Origin: Anaerobacillus alkalidiazotrophicus
Lineage (GTDB): Bacteria > Bacillota > Bacilli > Bacillales_H > Anaerobacillaceae
Reading direction: 5' to 3'
NCBI RefSeq assembly: GCF_001866055.1
Contig: NZ_MLQS01000001.1
Span: 204,646-268,645, forward strand
Length of the DNA stretch: 64,000 bases
Below the pieces are notes generated by a model that was given only the letters and a program-made list of their open reading frames with translations, searched no databases and was not told the DNA's origin. Positions 1-9,163 of the stretch are shown here, in pieces. The position numbers were made by a program, and so were the translations under genes. Numbering within the stretch: position 1 is the first letter of the stretch; the number at the start of each line of letters is the position of its first letter.

Positions 1-30
1 CCCCCACTGATTGAAGTTCAGCTTTATAAA
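1..30 (-). repeat. Edge copy of the 217-bp hairpin element (partial)
   Basis: The first 30 bases are the reverse complement of the left arm of the elements at 4509 and 60181 (TAAAGCTGAACTTCAATCAG followed by a G-run). The rest lies outside the window. Seen directly by comparison with the other copies. Confidence 0.6.
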
Positions 31-156
31 TAACCGCCACGAAGAAAAGAATAATTTCCCAAGAATAATAGGACTTTATTTCAACTTTAAAGTGACTCAT
101 CTAAACTTTAATAATTCCCTAATTATTTCATAATCATTTGACGTGAGGCTCTTTAT

Positions 157-3156
157 TTATAAGTGGGACATAGAATAATAATTGGTTGATAATTCAGATG
201 TCATAAATGGATGACAAGTAAAAAATATAATTTGATGTTTTTTTGACATTTCTTTTATTAATGATATGGATTGTAACCGTCTTTTTGAATCAAAATTAAC
301 AAATATATCATCAATAAAAATTGGATAAGAATCTTCCTTAGAATGAACAGTAGCCAGTGCTAACCTTACTGATAAATAGAGCTGTTCTTTCGTACCTTGA
401 CTTAATTCATTTGGTTCAAATCTCAGCCCATCTATCCGTTCAACAATAAATTTTTGTTCTCCAATGGGAGCATAAAGTTTCTTATATTCGCCATTAGTCA
501 TAAATGAAAAGAATTTATTTGCTTCCTTTAAGACAAGTGGCTGTCTTTCCTTCTCATAAATAGCTTTTGCTTCGCCAATTACTAATTGGACTGTACGATA
601 AAAAGCCCACTTTTTAGTTTCTTCTTTTAGAATACCCTTTTCGTTTTCAAAATTATGTAAACTATTTGAATAGCTACTCCCATCTTCCAATTCCTTTAGT
701 TCTATATCAATTTGAGCACTACGTTCATGAATTTTTTTTTCTTTTTCCCAACATGTTTTTATTTGTCCTTCTAACATGTGAATTTCTTCTTCTAGTATAT
801 TGCGATACTGAATGACATCGCCTTCTAATTGTTCTAATTTTTCATCTGTATCAACAATAGGAATTAATTGGCTTTTTAAGACACGAAGTTGAATTAATAG
901 TTCGCGACCCTCATTCCAAGCATTTCCTTTTCGCAAAAACTCTTCTTCAGTGTTAATAGTAGCTGCATCAAACAATTTCTGAATTTCCTGTTTATAATGT
1001 TCAGCTCTTAAGTTTAGCGTTTTATATTTTTCAATTAATTCATCTTTTTGATCTTTATAGCGAAGGTAACGCTTTTCTCTCTCTTTATCTTGTTTGAGCA
1101 ATATAGATAACCTTTCAATAATTTGATGGTGTTGATCCTTATTATAGGGGATTTTAAAGTTGTGACAAAGTTCTTTCGCTTTACATAACATTGCTTCAAT
1201 ATCTTTATTAATAATTACTAACTTATCATTTAATTGAGTTATTTCGCGACATTTCTTTTTCATCTGTTCGAGCAATTTAAGTAACTTTAAATAATTACTT
1301 GCAGCTAACCCATTTGGATAATGATAATTAGTTACCCAACTCTGAAGTTCATCTTGAAAGTTTCCATAGGCTTGCTCCCACTTATCAAATTCTTTACACA
1401 CTTTTTCATAACCTTCATTTGCTTCCTTTAATTGTAACTCTTTTAAAAAAAGCTGTTCTCGAATTCGGTCATCCTTTTTAAGGATATCATTTACTGGACT
1501 TTCTTTTTCTCTACTAATCGCTTCAAGTTCAACTTCTAGCTTTTGTCTACGTTTAGATAGTTGCTCTCTTTGATTGTGCATATTCTCTACGACTTTTGCA
1601 TAGATATTCTTAGGATTACGTTTTAAAGCAACTAAGATACCAATTGCTAAACTAATTAAAGATATACTTACATACCAATTATGTGAAATAACAAAATAGA
1701 TTGCAGCTAGAAAAACTATAAATGCACCAATGAAAAAGTATAATTTGTATGAATTTTTAGGTTGTGAAAATAAGTGTAATTGGCTTGTAATTTGTTGCAT
1801 TGAATCGTCAACATAATGTATCTCTTGTTGAAGTTCAAGCTCTGATCGTTGTTCAGATCTCTTTTTTTCTAATTCTTTTCTTTCACCTTCATCTAGTAAC
1901 TGAACAGTTAATTTATCTACTTGTATTTCCTTTTCTTCAAGGATGTCCTGAGATTGTTTTAGTTGAGTTTGGAGAAGTTTTTCCTGTTGTTTGAGTGTAA
2001 CTTCTTCATCCATTAACTTTTCTAATTTTTGTTCAGCTAAAAAACTAGTATCAAAACTAAACACATCAACACTTTCGATACCTAGTTTTTCCTTCATCAC
2101 TTCATATTCTTTTTGTTCGAAGCGAAGCTGTTGTATAAGTAATCCTTTTTCTTCATGCTTACTCTCATATATTTTCCCTATTTCCCTTACATTTACAATT
2201 GCTTCTTCAAGTTCTGGTAGATCTTCACGTATGTGAAGCTTGGCTAATTCTTCATTTATTTGTTCAAGCCTCTCCTTTACCTCTGAGACTTCAGCTTCAA
2301 CTAACAAACAATGATCTTTTAATTTTTCAAAACGTTGCATTCCATTTTCAGGAAAAGGCTCAAAATCCGGTAATTGTTGCAATCTATTTTCATACATTTT
2401 TATATCTAAAACGATTGGAGTGATTGATTGAAGTTTTTCTAAATAACGTAATTTTTTGTTTAAATCCATCTTTTTATCGGTTAACGTTTGTAAATTCTCA
2501 GTTAAACATACTTTCTCATTTACTAGTATCTCGTGCTTAGAAAGTTTATTTTTCCATGCATTTACTTTATCTTCTATGTTAGAAACTTTTTTTAAATGTT
2601 GATTAATCACAGGTTTTCTTCCAGTAGGTTTATATAATTCTTGTAATGCTTTATCTGTTTTTTTCTCAATTTCTAAAAGGCTGTGCATTCCCGATATTCC
2701 TACACCATACAAAAAACGATTAAACTCTTCTGAATCAAGTTGCTCGATATTTTGTAAATCTGTAAGTCCAAATGAATAAATACCTAAGAAATGGTTTCGA
2801 TCCAATCCTCCTAAGACGTGTTTCAACGTCTCTTCTCTTCCGATGTTTCCATTACTAAAATAAACTTTTACATCTCCAACCGCTTTTCCACGCACACGCT
2901 CAACAGTTACCTTACCGTATCTTTGAGTATCGATTTCAATACTTCCTCCATAACGTCCACCTAATCGTGGTTCATAGCGAATTTCACTTTGCAACTTAGT
3001 AGGAAACCCAAATAAAATACAGCGAATGAATGCCATAATCGTTGACTTACCTGCCTCATTATCTCCTAAAAAACTGTGAATAGGCCCTTTTGAAAACTCA
3101 ATTTGACAATCTTGAAAGCGACCAAAACCGTATATATGTAACTTTACTAGTTTCAT
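157..3156 (-). CDS. yhaN: YhaN-like SMC/SbcC-type AAA ATPase
   Basis: Large P-loop ATPase of the RecN/SbcC/Rad50 type, 999 aa. Walker A GDNEAGKST is at residues 31-39. A very long coiled-coil middle follows, interrupted around residues 470-510 by two hydrophobic stretches that could be a membrane hairpin. Near the C-terminus are an ABC signature-like LSQGTKEQ and a Walker B IFIDDIF. In this family the ATPase pairs with an SbcD-like nuclease to process DNA ends. The partner is present: the yhaO stop overlaps this start by 4 bp (ATGA), so the two are translationally coupled. Slightly longer than B. subtilis YhaN. The DNA-repair role is inferred from family; the membrane hairpin suggests the complex may sit at the membrane. 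Confidence 0.88.
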   Translation of the reverse strand: MKLVKLHIYGFGRFQDCQIEFSKGPIHSFLGDNEAGKSTIMAFIRCILFGFPTKLQSEIRYEPRLGGRYGGSIEIDTQRYGKVTVERVRGKAVGDVKVYFSNGNIGREETLKHVLGGLDRNHFLGIYSFGLTDLQNIEQLDSEEFNRFLYGVGISGMHSLLEIEKKTDKALQELYKPTGRKPVINQHLKKVSNIEDKVNAWKNKLSKHEILVNEKVCLTENLQTLTDKKMDLNKKLRYLEKLQSITPIVLDIKMYENRLQQLPDFEPFPENGMQRFEKLKDHCLLVEAEVSEVKERLEQINEELAKLHIREDLPELEEAIVNVREIGKIYESKHEEKGLLIQQLRFEQKEYEVMKEKLGIESVDVFSFDTSFLAEQKLEKLMDEEVTLKQQEKLLQTQLKQSQDILEEKEIQVDKLTVQLLDEGERKELEKKRSEQRSELELQQEIHYVDDSMQQITSQLHLFSQPKNSYKLYFFIGAFIVFLAAIYFVISHNWYVSISLISLAIGILVALKRNPKNIYAKVVENMHNQREQLSKRRQKLEVELEAISREKESPVNDILKKDDRIREQLFLKELQLKEANEGYEKVCKEFDKWEQAYGNFQDELQSWVTNYHYPNGLAASNYLKLLKLLEQMKKKCREITQLNDKLVIINKDIEAMLCKAKELCHNFKIPYNKDQHHQIIERLSILLKQDKEREKRYLRYKDQKDELIEKYKTLNLRAEHYKQEIQKLFDAATINTEEEFLRKGNAWNEGRELLIQLRVLKSQLIPIVDTDEKLEQLEGDVIQYRNILEEEIHMLEGQIKTCWEKEKKIHERSAQIDIELKELEDGSSYSNSLHNFENEKGILKEETKKWAFYRTVQLVIGEAKAIYEKERQPLVLKEANKFFSFMTNGEYKKLYAPIGEQKFIVERIDGLRFEPNELSQGTKEQLYLSVRLALATVHSKEDSYPIFIDDIFVNFDSKRRLQSISLIKEMSKKHQIIFFTCHPFMTSELSTNYYSMSHL

Positions 3157-4391
3157 TCGTCCTTCTCCTTTAATAGTATTGCTAAAAGATAATTTTCTGC
3201 TTCTTGTAGCAATTGTTTTTGTTCTTCAACCGTTAACGTCTCAACATAACGCTTTACCTTCGGATTACTGTACAGTTCATCTAATATTTCTCTCATGGGC
3301 TCTTCACGATCAAACAATCGGTCGACAACAGTAACGATATCTTTTACTAAATGTTGCTCCCTTTTTAATTGCTCTCTATCCCATTGGCCAATGGTTTCTA
3401 CTTTCTTATCGATAACATATGTAAATGAACTCTTTTCTTCTTGGCCGATATTTAAAATTTCAATTAAATCATCGACTTCTTCAATTAAATAATCATGTAA
3501 TGGACCTACACCAGTAAAACGTAATATAGCAAATAGACCCTTTTGAAATCTATTAGCTTCTTCTAAAATAACTTCACAACGATTTTTTAGTATATCAACT
3601 TCTTCAATTCCGTCTATTGATACAACGAACTCTTCCCAATAAATTTGTGATGTGGGTAAAAAAGTTAGTGTTGTTGTATTTGTATCTGATAACTCTACTA
3701 AATACACCCCTTTTTCACCTAACTCTTTTTTATGTCTTCCTTGAGTGTTACCTGAATAAACGATATATGGCTTCTGATGTAAAATTTGCTTTTTGTGAAT
3801 ATGTCCTAATGCCCAGTAGTCAAAGTTCTTTTCTAATAGTTGTTTTACAGAGAAAGGTGCATATGAATCATGTCCCTCTTGACCTTCTGCTGTTCCATGT
3901 AAAATACCAATATGAAAGTTAGCATTCCCAACCTTTTGATAATAGCTTGTCATATTCTCAGTTACACTTTTTTCTGGATAACTAAATCCGTAGATATGTA
4001 CAGTAATTTCTTCTTTTTTATAATCAAAACACTCTACTTGACCCTTGAAAAAAAAGACATTTTTAGGCCAAGTAAGCGATATCCAATTTCCTTTTAAATG
4101 ATCGTGGTTACCATGAATAATATAGCATGCGATCCCATAGTAATCTAATTCTTCAAAAGCTTTTTTTAATCTAGATTGAGCTTTATAACTACGATTTTCA
4201 CCGTCAAAAAGGTCCCCGGCAAATATAACGAAATCTACTTGATATTCAATTGCATGTAACACAATCCTTTGTAATGCTTCAAAGGTGCTTTCTTTCACTC
4301 GATCTACTAATACTTCGGGCAAATTTTTCAACCCTTGAAAAGGACTATCCAAATGTAAATCTGCTGCATGGATAAAACGAATGTTTTTCAT
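3153..4391 (-). CDS. yhaO: YhaO-like metallophosphoesterase (SbcD/Mre11-type exonuclease)
   Basis: 412-aa calcineurin-like phosphoesterase of the DNA double-strand-break repair nuclease group. Metal-binding motifs are visible in order: AADLHLDSPFQG near residue 10, FAGDLFD, GNHDHL, GILHGT and GHIHKKQ. The C-terminal half is charged and helical and probably caps or contacts the YhaN partner. It is the first gene of a two-gene operon, with its TGA overlapping the yhaN start codon. The upstream 520 bp carries a repeat element rather than a gene. Nuclease activity follows from the family; polarity and substrate cannot be read from sequence. Confidence 0.9.
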   Translation of the reverse strand: MKNIRFIHAADLHLDSPFQGLKNLPEVLVDRVKESTFEALQRIVLHAIEYQVDFVIFAGDLFDGENRSYKAQSRLKKAFEELDYYGIACYIIHGNHDHLKGNWISLTWPKNVFFFKGQVECFDYKKEEITVHIYGFSYPEKSVTENMTSYYQKVGNANFHIGILHGTAEGQEGHDSYAPFSVKQLLEKNFDYWALGHIHKKQILHQKPYIVYSGNTQGRHKKELGEKGVYLVELSDTNTTTLTFLPTSQIYWEEFVVSIDGIEEVDILKNRCEVILEEANRFQKGLFAILRFTGVGPLHDYLIEEVDDLIEILNIGQEEKSSFTYVIDKKVETIGQWDREQLKREQHLVKDIVTVVDRLFDREEPMREILDELYSNPKVKRYVETLTVEEQKQLLQEAENYLLAILLKEKDE

Positions 4392-4508
4392 TCTTCTCCC
4401 CTTACTAAAAAATTCTTTCTTTAATCTATTATAACATTATAGACAAAACATTTGTTCTTATAAGCTGTTTTTATACGATTCTTTTCTAACGGTGGATACA
4501 ACTCTTAC

Positions 4509-4725
4509 ATAAAGCTGAACTAACATTCAGTGAGAGTTTTCCTTTCCCCCCACTGAATGTTAGTTCAACATATACCACGGGCATAAGAATAACTAATCAT
4601 CAGCTTTCGCCGATGAAAGTTATTCTATATCGGACCTTTAGGGGCAGTTAATCCCCCACCTAAACCTCTCGATTTTCTTACGTTTTGAGGTGGGGGTCTT
4701 ACTTGCCCCTTAAAAGTGGGATAAA
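4509..4725 (+). repeat. 217-bp multi-hairpin dispersed element, full copy 1
   Basis: The 520-bp gap between yhaO and the HAD gene is largely this element. It opens ATAAAGCTGAAC and closes GTGGGATAAA. Inside are three strong inverted repeats: TGAACTAACATTCAGTG with its exact complement (17-bp stem), AGAATAACT/AGTTATTCT, and AGGGGCAG plus CCCCACCT paired with AGGTGGGG plus TTGCCCCT. The copy at 60181-60397 has the same length and is nearly identical outside the first arm. No coding potential. The stem layout resembles IS200/IS605-type ends or palindromic mini-elements (inference). The remainder of the gap (4726-4911) shows no gene. Confidence 0.8.
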
Positions 4726-4911
4726 TCATGGATTTGTTTATGATACATGCCTACCTCCTACTTCCTAGATAGGATATTCAGAAGCTGGGCTCTAGGCTAC
4801 ATATGTTTTTCCATTTTGGGAGGGTGATTCTAACTTAAAGATTTTATCATTTATAACAAAAAAAAAGAAAGGAAAAGACTAATGTTTAGTCCTCCCTCTT
4901 TTTATTTGTGC

Positions 4912-5754
4912 TTAAAATTGCATATTTAACTGTTTACGGAATACTTCTCTTACCATGTAAGCAACTCCATGCTGATCGTTTGAACGCGTTACCCAATCAG
5001 CCTGATCACGAATGATCTTTGGTGCATTTCCCATCGCGACACCTAAACCGACTTGAGTTATCATCTCAATATCATTTTCTGAAGAGCCAATAGCGACCAT
5101 TTCATTTAGACTAATCCCTAATTTTTGTCCTAATATTTGTAATCCCCTAGCTTTAGAAATACCTTGCGACAAGATTTCTAAAGCACCTTCGGACGATGCC
5201 GTTAATTGGATACCTGGTATTTCCTTTATTAGTTGTTCCTTAGCCTTTATTCGGTCTCTCTCATTAAAGAAATACGCATGAATTTTTGGTGGCATTACAG
5301 GCTCATTTAATAAATAATTGCTTACCGAGTCAACAAAAGTAACTGGATAAAATAAAGGATCACCGATGCCAATCGTCATCTTTGCAATTAAATAGTTTTT
5401 TTGACGAACTTTATTACCAATTGCATACTTTTCATGCATGACACGAATGTGACAGCGATATTTTTCCAATAATTCAACTATGTGATAGGCTTTTTCATTA
5501 TTCAATCTTCTCTCAAATGTCGGGGTTTCAAACGATGAAGAAATAAATGCCCCATCATGGGTAATTAAGTCAGTATCAAGTTTTAATGCATTTGCTACTT
5601 TTTGTGCTGACGGAAAAGCTCGCCCTGTTGCCAAAGTTACATATACACCTTTCTTTTTAACAAATTCAATTGCATCTTTTGTTTGTTTTGCTAGCCTGTG
5701 ATTCGAACGCAACAGAGTACCATCTACATCTAATGCTAATAAACGATAAGCCAC
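4912..5754 (-). CDS. Cof-type HAD-family phosphatase
   Basis: HAD superfamily hydrolase of the Cof/YkrA type, which dephosphorylates small phosphorylated metabolites such as sugar phosphates. Motif I ALDVDGTLL starts about seven residues in; motif IV is AIGSSENDIEM near residue 230; a type-IIB cap lies between. An upstream in-frame ATG would add six residues, but the GTG at 5754 is preceded by AAGGGGG at the right distance and gives the typical N-terminus (V/M)AYRLLALDVDG, so I place the start there (280 aa). Its position beside yheA matches the neighbourhood of B. subtilis yhaX. The actual substrate is unknown. Confidence 0.85.
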   Translation of the reverse strand: MAYRLLALDVDGTLLRSNHRLAKQTKDAIEFVKKKGVYVTLATGRAFPSAQKVANALKLDTDLITHDGAFISSSFETPTFERRLNNEKAYHIVELLEKYRCHIRVMHEKYAIGNKVRQKNYLIAKMTIGIGDPLFYPVTFVDSVSNYLLNEPVMPPKIHAYFFNERDRIKAKEQLIKEIPGIQLTASSEGALEILSQGISKARGLQILGQKLGISLNEMVAIGSSENDIEMITQVGLGVAMGNAPKIIRDQADWVTRSNDQHGVAYMVREVFRKQLNMQF

Positions 5755-5944
5755 TTTAATCCCCCTTTTCATAACATTTACTGTTTGGTAAAAGCCTATG
5801 ATAGATTTTGGGATTATAGAACATTGAAAGCCATGTTGATATTATCATTAGCAAACTTAATTTCTTTAGATATAATTCCTTACTCACTAAGAAAAATCAG
5901 TACTAGTCAAATTTCCAAGTTAGAAATTATCTTTCTTACCTTTT

Positions 5945-5990
5945 AAAAAAAGATGACTCCCTACTTTATAAGTAGAGTGTCATCTTTTTT
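5945..5990 (-). terminator. Rho-independent terminator after yheA
   Basis: AAAAAAGATGAC and CTACTT pair with AAGTAG and GTCATCTTTTTT around a small internal mismatch. The hairpin ends just before the yheA stop codon side, and its U-tract faces away from yheA on the minus strand. Confidence 0.8.
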
Positions 5991-5991
5991 A

Positions 5992-6339
5992 TTATTCGCC
6001 TTCTCCGTATAGCTTTTCAAGTGGTTCTGCGATAATTCTGTTTAAATCTCCAATTAATTGGCTCATACGTTGTTCTGCTTGCATAAGCTGTGAGATTAAC
6101 TCTTGCTGTTGAACAAGTTCAAAAACACTTTGTGCTTTTTGAATTTCTTCGTCAGTTAATTCCATACCTTGCATTTGCTTTTGTTGAAGCTCGATTTGAA
6201 TAGCACGAAAATTATCAAGCATTTGTTTTGCTTGTGAATCTGCCTTTACCTTCGCGTGAAGTTCTTCTAGTAGTTTAAACTCACTACTCTCTTTTAGTAC
6301 ACTACTAAGCTCATGAGCCTTTTCATAAGGGTTAGACAT
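5992..6339 (-). CDS. yheA: YheA family YlbF/YmcA-like helical protein
   Basis: 115-aa, almost entirely alpha-helical, Gln/Glu-rich protein of the YlbF/YmcA (Com_YlbF) family. It contains AKVKADSQAKQMLDNFRAIQ and a terminal AEPLEKLYGEGE. Relatives YlbF and YmcA form a complex that affects RNase Y and sporulation phosphorelay output; the specific task of YheA is not established. A clear TAGGAGG ribosome site precedes the ATG. It is monocistronic, followed by its own terminator, and lies in the conserved yheB-yheA order. Confidence 0.85.
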   Translation of the reverse strand: MSNPYEKAHELSSVLKESSEFKLLEELHAKVKADSQAKQMLDNFRAIQIELQQKQMQGMELTDEEIQKAQSVFELVQQQELISQLMQAEQRMSQLIGDLNRIIAEPLEKLYGEGE

Positions 6340-6462
6340 TGAACAAAACCTCCTAAATTTTAGCTTACTACTTTATTCTATGTATGAAGTAATACGCTTT
6401 TTATTAATGCTCCCACACGACTATAACATTTTTCTTCATTTAATTCATCCTTTAAAGGAAAT

Positions 6463-7587
6463 TTATTGTAAGAAAACAAGGAAAATCCCTTGTAATAAAC
6501 CAATAAAACCACCTAATAAAGCCCCTAAATAAGTAATTAGCTTAAATTCTCTCTTCGATATTGAGAGAATCATTTCTTCAAGTCGCATAACTGGAAATTG
6601 CTCAACCTCATTTTTTACTACATCTTCCAATTTCAGTTTCGTTAAAAAGGTAGCAAGTTCCCTCGAAATAGCAGTTTGTCCATTTTGAACTAAATAAGGA
6701 ATGATTTGATAAATTACAATATCGTATTTGTTCATCCATTTATATAATGGCATTTCTAAAAAATAGGTAGGTATATTTTCTTTTATTTTCTCTTTAGTCC
6801 AAACTACTAACCCGGTTAAATTAATGTGTTTTTCTATTTCTTCTATTTTAAATTCCTTAAGGGTTGTCCATTCTTTTCTTATAAAATCTTCAATCATTTC
6901 ATGTGTCCCTTTATCAGTTAACATTTTCACCATTTCCGGTTGAAGCTTTAATACTAATTGATCACGACTAATAAACATCGATAACATGCTTCCAAGTGTA
7001 CCCTTTCCGATTAAAAATCGATCAACCATATGACTTAATCTTTCAACACCTTCGTCACTGTTAAAATAATCTTTTCCTTTTTCTACAAAAATCGTTGTTA
7101 GTTTAGGAATATACAGCTCAATTTTTTCATCCAATGCTTCCGGTATAATGTCCTTTATATACTGCGGTCTTAGTTCTTCTAAAAGTTCGTCACTCCTTGA
7201 AGTAAGCCAGTTTTCTAACTGAAGCTCAATGATTTGCTTTCCACCCGAAACCCCAAACCATTTTTCCAATATGGATGAAATATTTTCTTCACTTCTTAAA
7301 AGGCCCTTTATTTCCCTATTGAGCCAATCGGTCATTTCAGAAATAAATATAGAACTTTCTAATTTCTTTTTTAACCCTTCAACTGTAAGTAGATGGTTGA
7401 CAACAAGTTTCCCAAGCTGCTTTGCTAGCTCCTCGCGCCGTTTAGGAATTAATCCAGGTGTAAATGGCAATCGAATTCTTCCAACATATATCGCTCGATA
7501 AGGTCGAAACAACATTTTAATTGCTATCGAATTGGTAATTCCACCTATTAAAGCTCCGACTGCAACCATGATGAATAAAACGTACAT
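6463..7587 (-). CDS. yheB: YheB family DUF445 membrane protein
   Basis: 374-aa DUF445 protein. An N-terminal hydrophobic segment (FIMVAVGALIGGITNSIAI) and a C-terminal one (YLGALLGGFIGLLQGIFLVFL) bracket a long helical extracytoplasmic or cytoplasmic domain. The NSIAIKMLFRPY motif after the first helix is typical. A TTG four codons upstream is also open, but the AGGAG site abuts it with no spacing, so the ATG at 7587 is preferred. The gene is divergent from the YheC/D cluster, as in B. subtilis, where it belongs to the sporulation-associated yhe group. Molecular function is unknown. Confidence 0.85.
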   Translation of the reverse strand: MYVLFIMVAVGALIGGITNSIAIKMLFRPYRAIYVGRIRLPFTPGLIPKRREELAKQLGKLVVNHLLTVEGLKKKLESSIFISEMTDWLNREIKGLLRSEENISSILEKWFGVSGGKQIIELQLENWLTSRSDELLEELRPQYIKDIIPEALDEKIELYIPKLTTIFVEKGKDYFNSDEGVERLSHMVDRFLIGKGTLGSMLSMFISRDQLVLKLQPEMVKMLTDKGTHEMIEDFIRKEWTTLKEFKIEEIEKHINLTGLVVWTKEKIKENIPTYFLEMPLYKWMNKYDIVIYQIIPYLVQNGQTAISRELATFLTKLKLEDVVKNEVEQFPVMRLEEMILSISKREFKLITYLGALLGGFIGLLQGIFLVFLQ

Positions 7588-7767
7588 ATATATCTTCAAC
7601 TCCTCAATAAATTATTAACTTTCTTCACACTTACCCATAACCTAACATAGAATACGGTATCAACAAATGCCTATCTCCTCTTATGTAGAATGAGAAATGC
7701 TTTTTGAAAAATCCAGATAAACAGTCCATTCTACGTAATATAACTTTTTATAAATGAGTGGTCAAAT

Positions 7768-9159
7768 ATGTTCAATAGAAAAATAATTGTTCAAGCTACA
7801 GAAAATGGTTCACTACAAAAGAGTGATCAAATAAAAATTTCCCAATCTCTTTGTAAAAAGTGGGCTATACGCGATGGAGAGCAAGTCTCTATTAAGTTTG
7901 GAAATCACCTCGAGAAAGTTTATGTTAATGAAACTCCGTCACTTAAAACACCAACAATAGTAATCACTTTTGCCCTAAAGGAAAAATTATCGATACCCTT
8001 TGAAATATTACCAATACATTGTCTATATAATTCCAACGAGAATACACTTAAATTAGGACCAATTCTTACTTGTATTACTAATCAGATGTATCATGAACAA
8101 ACCCAATTTGGCACTATAACAACATTTTTTGAGGAAATGGCTCGTTTTGCAAAGAACCATCATATATTTTTTTATATTAAACCTTTGATCAATTGGGATG
8201 GAAGTTTTTTTGGTTATACATTTGAACAAGACAAATGGCAAGAGTATTTATTACCTTATCCCGATGCTGTCTATAACCGGATCGGATCACGTGGTTTCGA
8301 GGCATCTAAAGTATATCAAGAATTTTCATCACACTTACGAGAAAATGGAATTAATTATTTCAATCATAGTTTTTTAAATAAATGGGAAATAAATCAAGCC
8401 TTATCTAGTTTCCCTGAAGTGCAACCATATTTACCTGATACAACTTTATTTGGAGATTACGATACATTTGCAGAAAAACTCACCATTTACAATTGTATTT
8501 TCGTTAAACCTGTAAACGGTAGTCAAGGAAGACAAATCTTAAAGATTGAGAATAATGATCATGAATATAGCGTTTACTACTCGTCGTTCACACAGGAAAT
8601 TTCAACTAAATTTCAATCTAGCTACATTCTTTATCAGCGATTAAAAGAACGTCTAAAAAAGAAAACTTTTATCGTGCAACAAGGTATTGATCTTATTCAT
8701 ATTCAAGGCCGTCCACTTGATTTTCGCGTCTTATGTGTAAAAGGAGGCGAAAACGAATGGAAAGTCATATCTTCCGTTGCAAGGATTTCCCCGAAAGAAA
8801 AAATGGTTTCAAACCTTGCACAAGGCGGTGAACAGAAACGTCCACTCGATGTATTAACAGATTTATTTGATGAAAAGCTAGCACAACAATATGTAAAACT
8901 AATGAGCGAACTTGCTATTGAAGTAGCATATTTAATTAGTGAAAGTTATGAAGGACTCTTTGGCGAGCTTGGAATTGACATTGCATTAGATACTGAAGGA
9001 AAGCTTTGGATAATCGAGGTGAATTCAAAGCCATCTAAATCAGAAATAGAAATTGGAACTGAGCGGATTCGACCTTCAACTAGAGCAATCATAAATTATC
9101 TAGCCTTTTTATCAGGTTTTCCCATTCAAAACAACAGAAGGGGAAAAAAGGAGCGATAA
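7768..9159 (+). CDS. YheC/YheD-type ATP-grasp protein, copy 1
   Basis: 463-aa member of the YheC/YheD endospore-coat-associated family. The first 110 residues form a variable N-terminal domain; an ATP-grasp fold follows. Visible ATP-grasp landmarks are FVKPVNGSQGRQI (phosphate loop), IVQQGIDLI, RPLDFRVL, FGELGIDIAL and WIIEVNSKPS (metal-binding Glu/Asn pair). ATP-grasp enzymes ligate a carboxylate to an amine; the substrate of this family is unknown. It is the first of four co-directional paralogues and is followed after 4 bp by the next gene. The sub-assignment to YheD rather than YheC is uncertain. Confidence 0.85.
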   Translation: MFNRKIIVQATENGSLQKSDQIKISQSLCKKWAIRDGEQVSIKFGNHLEKVYVNETPSLKTPTIVITFALKEKLSIPFEILPIHCLYNSNENTLKLGPILTCITNQMYHEQTQFGTITTFFEEMARFAKNHHIFFYIKPLINWDGSFFGYTFEQDKWQEYLLPYPDAVYNRIGSRGFEASKVYQEFSSHLRENGINYFNHSFLNKWEINQALSSFPEVQPYLPDTTLFGDYDTFAEKLTIYNCIFVKPVNGSQGRQILKIENNDHEYSVYYSSFTQEISTKFQSSYILYQRLKERLKKKTFIVQQGIDLIHIQGRPLDFRVLCVKGGENEWKVISSVARISPKEKMVSNLAQGGEQKRPLDVLTDLFDEKLAQQYVKLMSELAIEVAYLISESYEGLFGELGIDIALDTEGKLWIIEVNSKPSKSEIEIGTERIRPSTRAIINYLAFLSGFPIQNNRRGKKER

Positions 9160-9163
9160 TTTC

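Noticed and set aside
4509..4725. CRISPR array or riboswitch
   Set aside because: There is one unit per site, no regular spacers, and no downstream gene on the matching strand at a suitable distance (the next gene is antisense).
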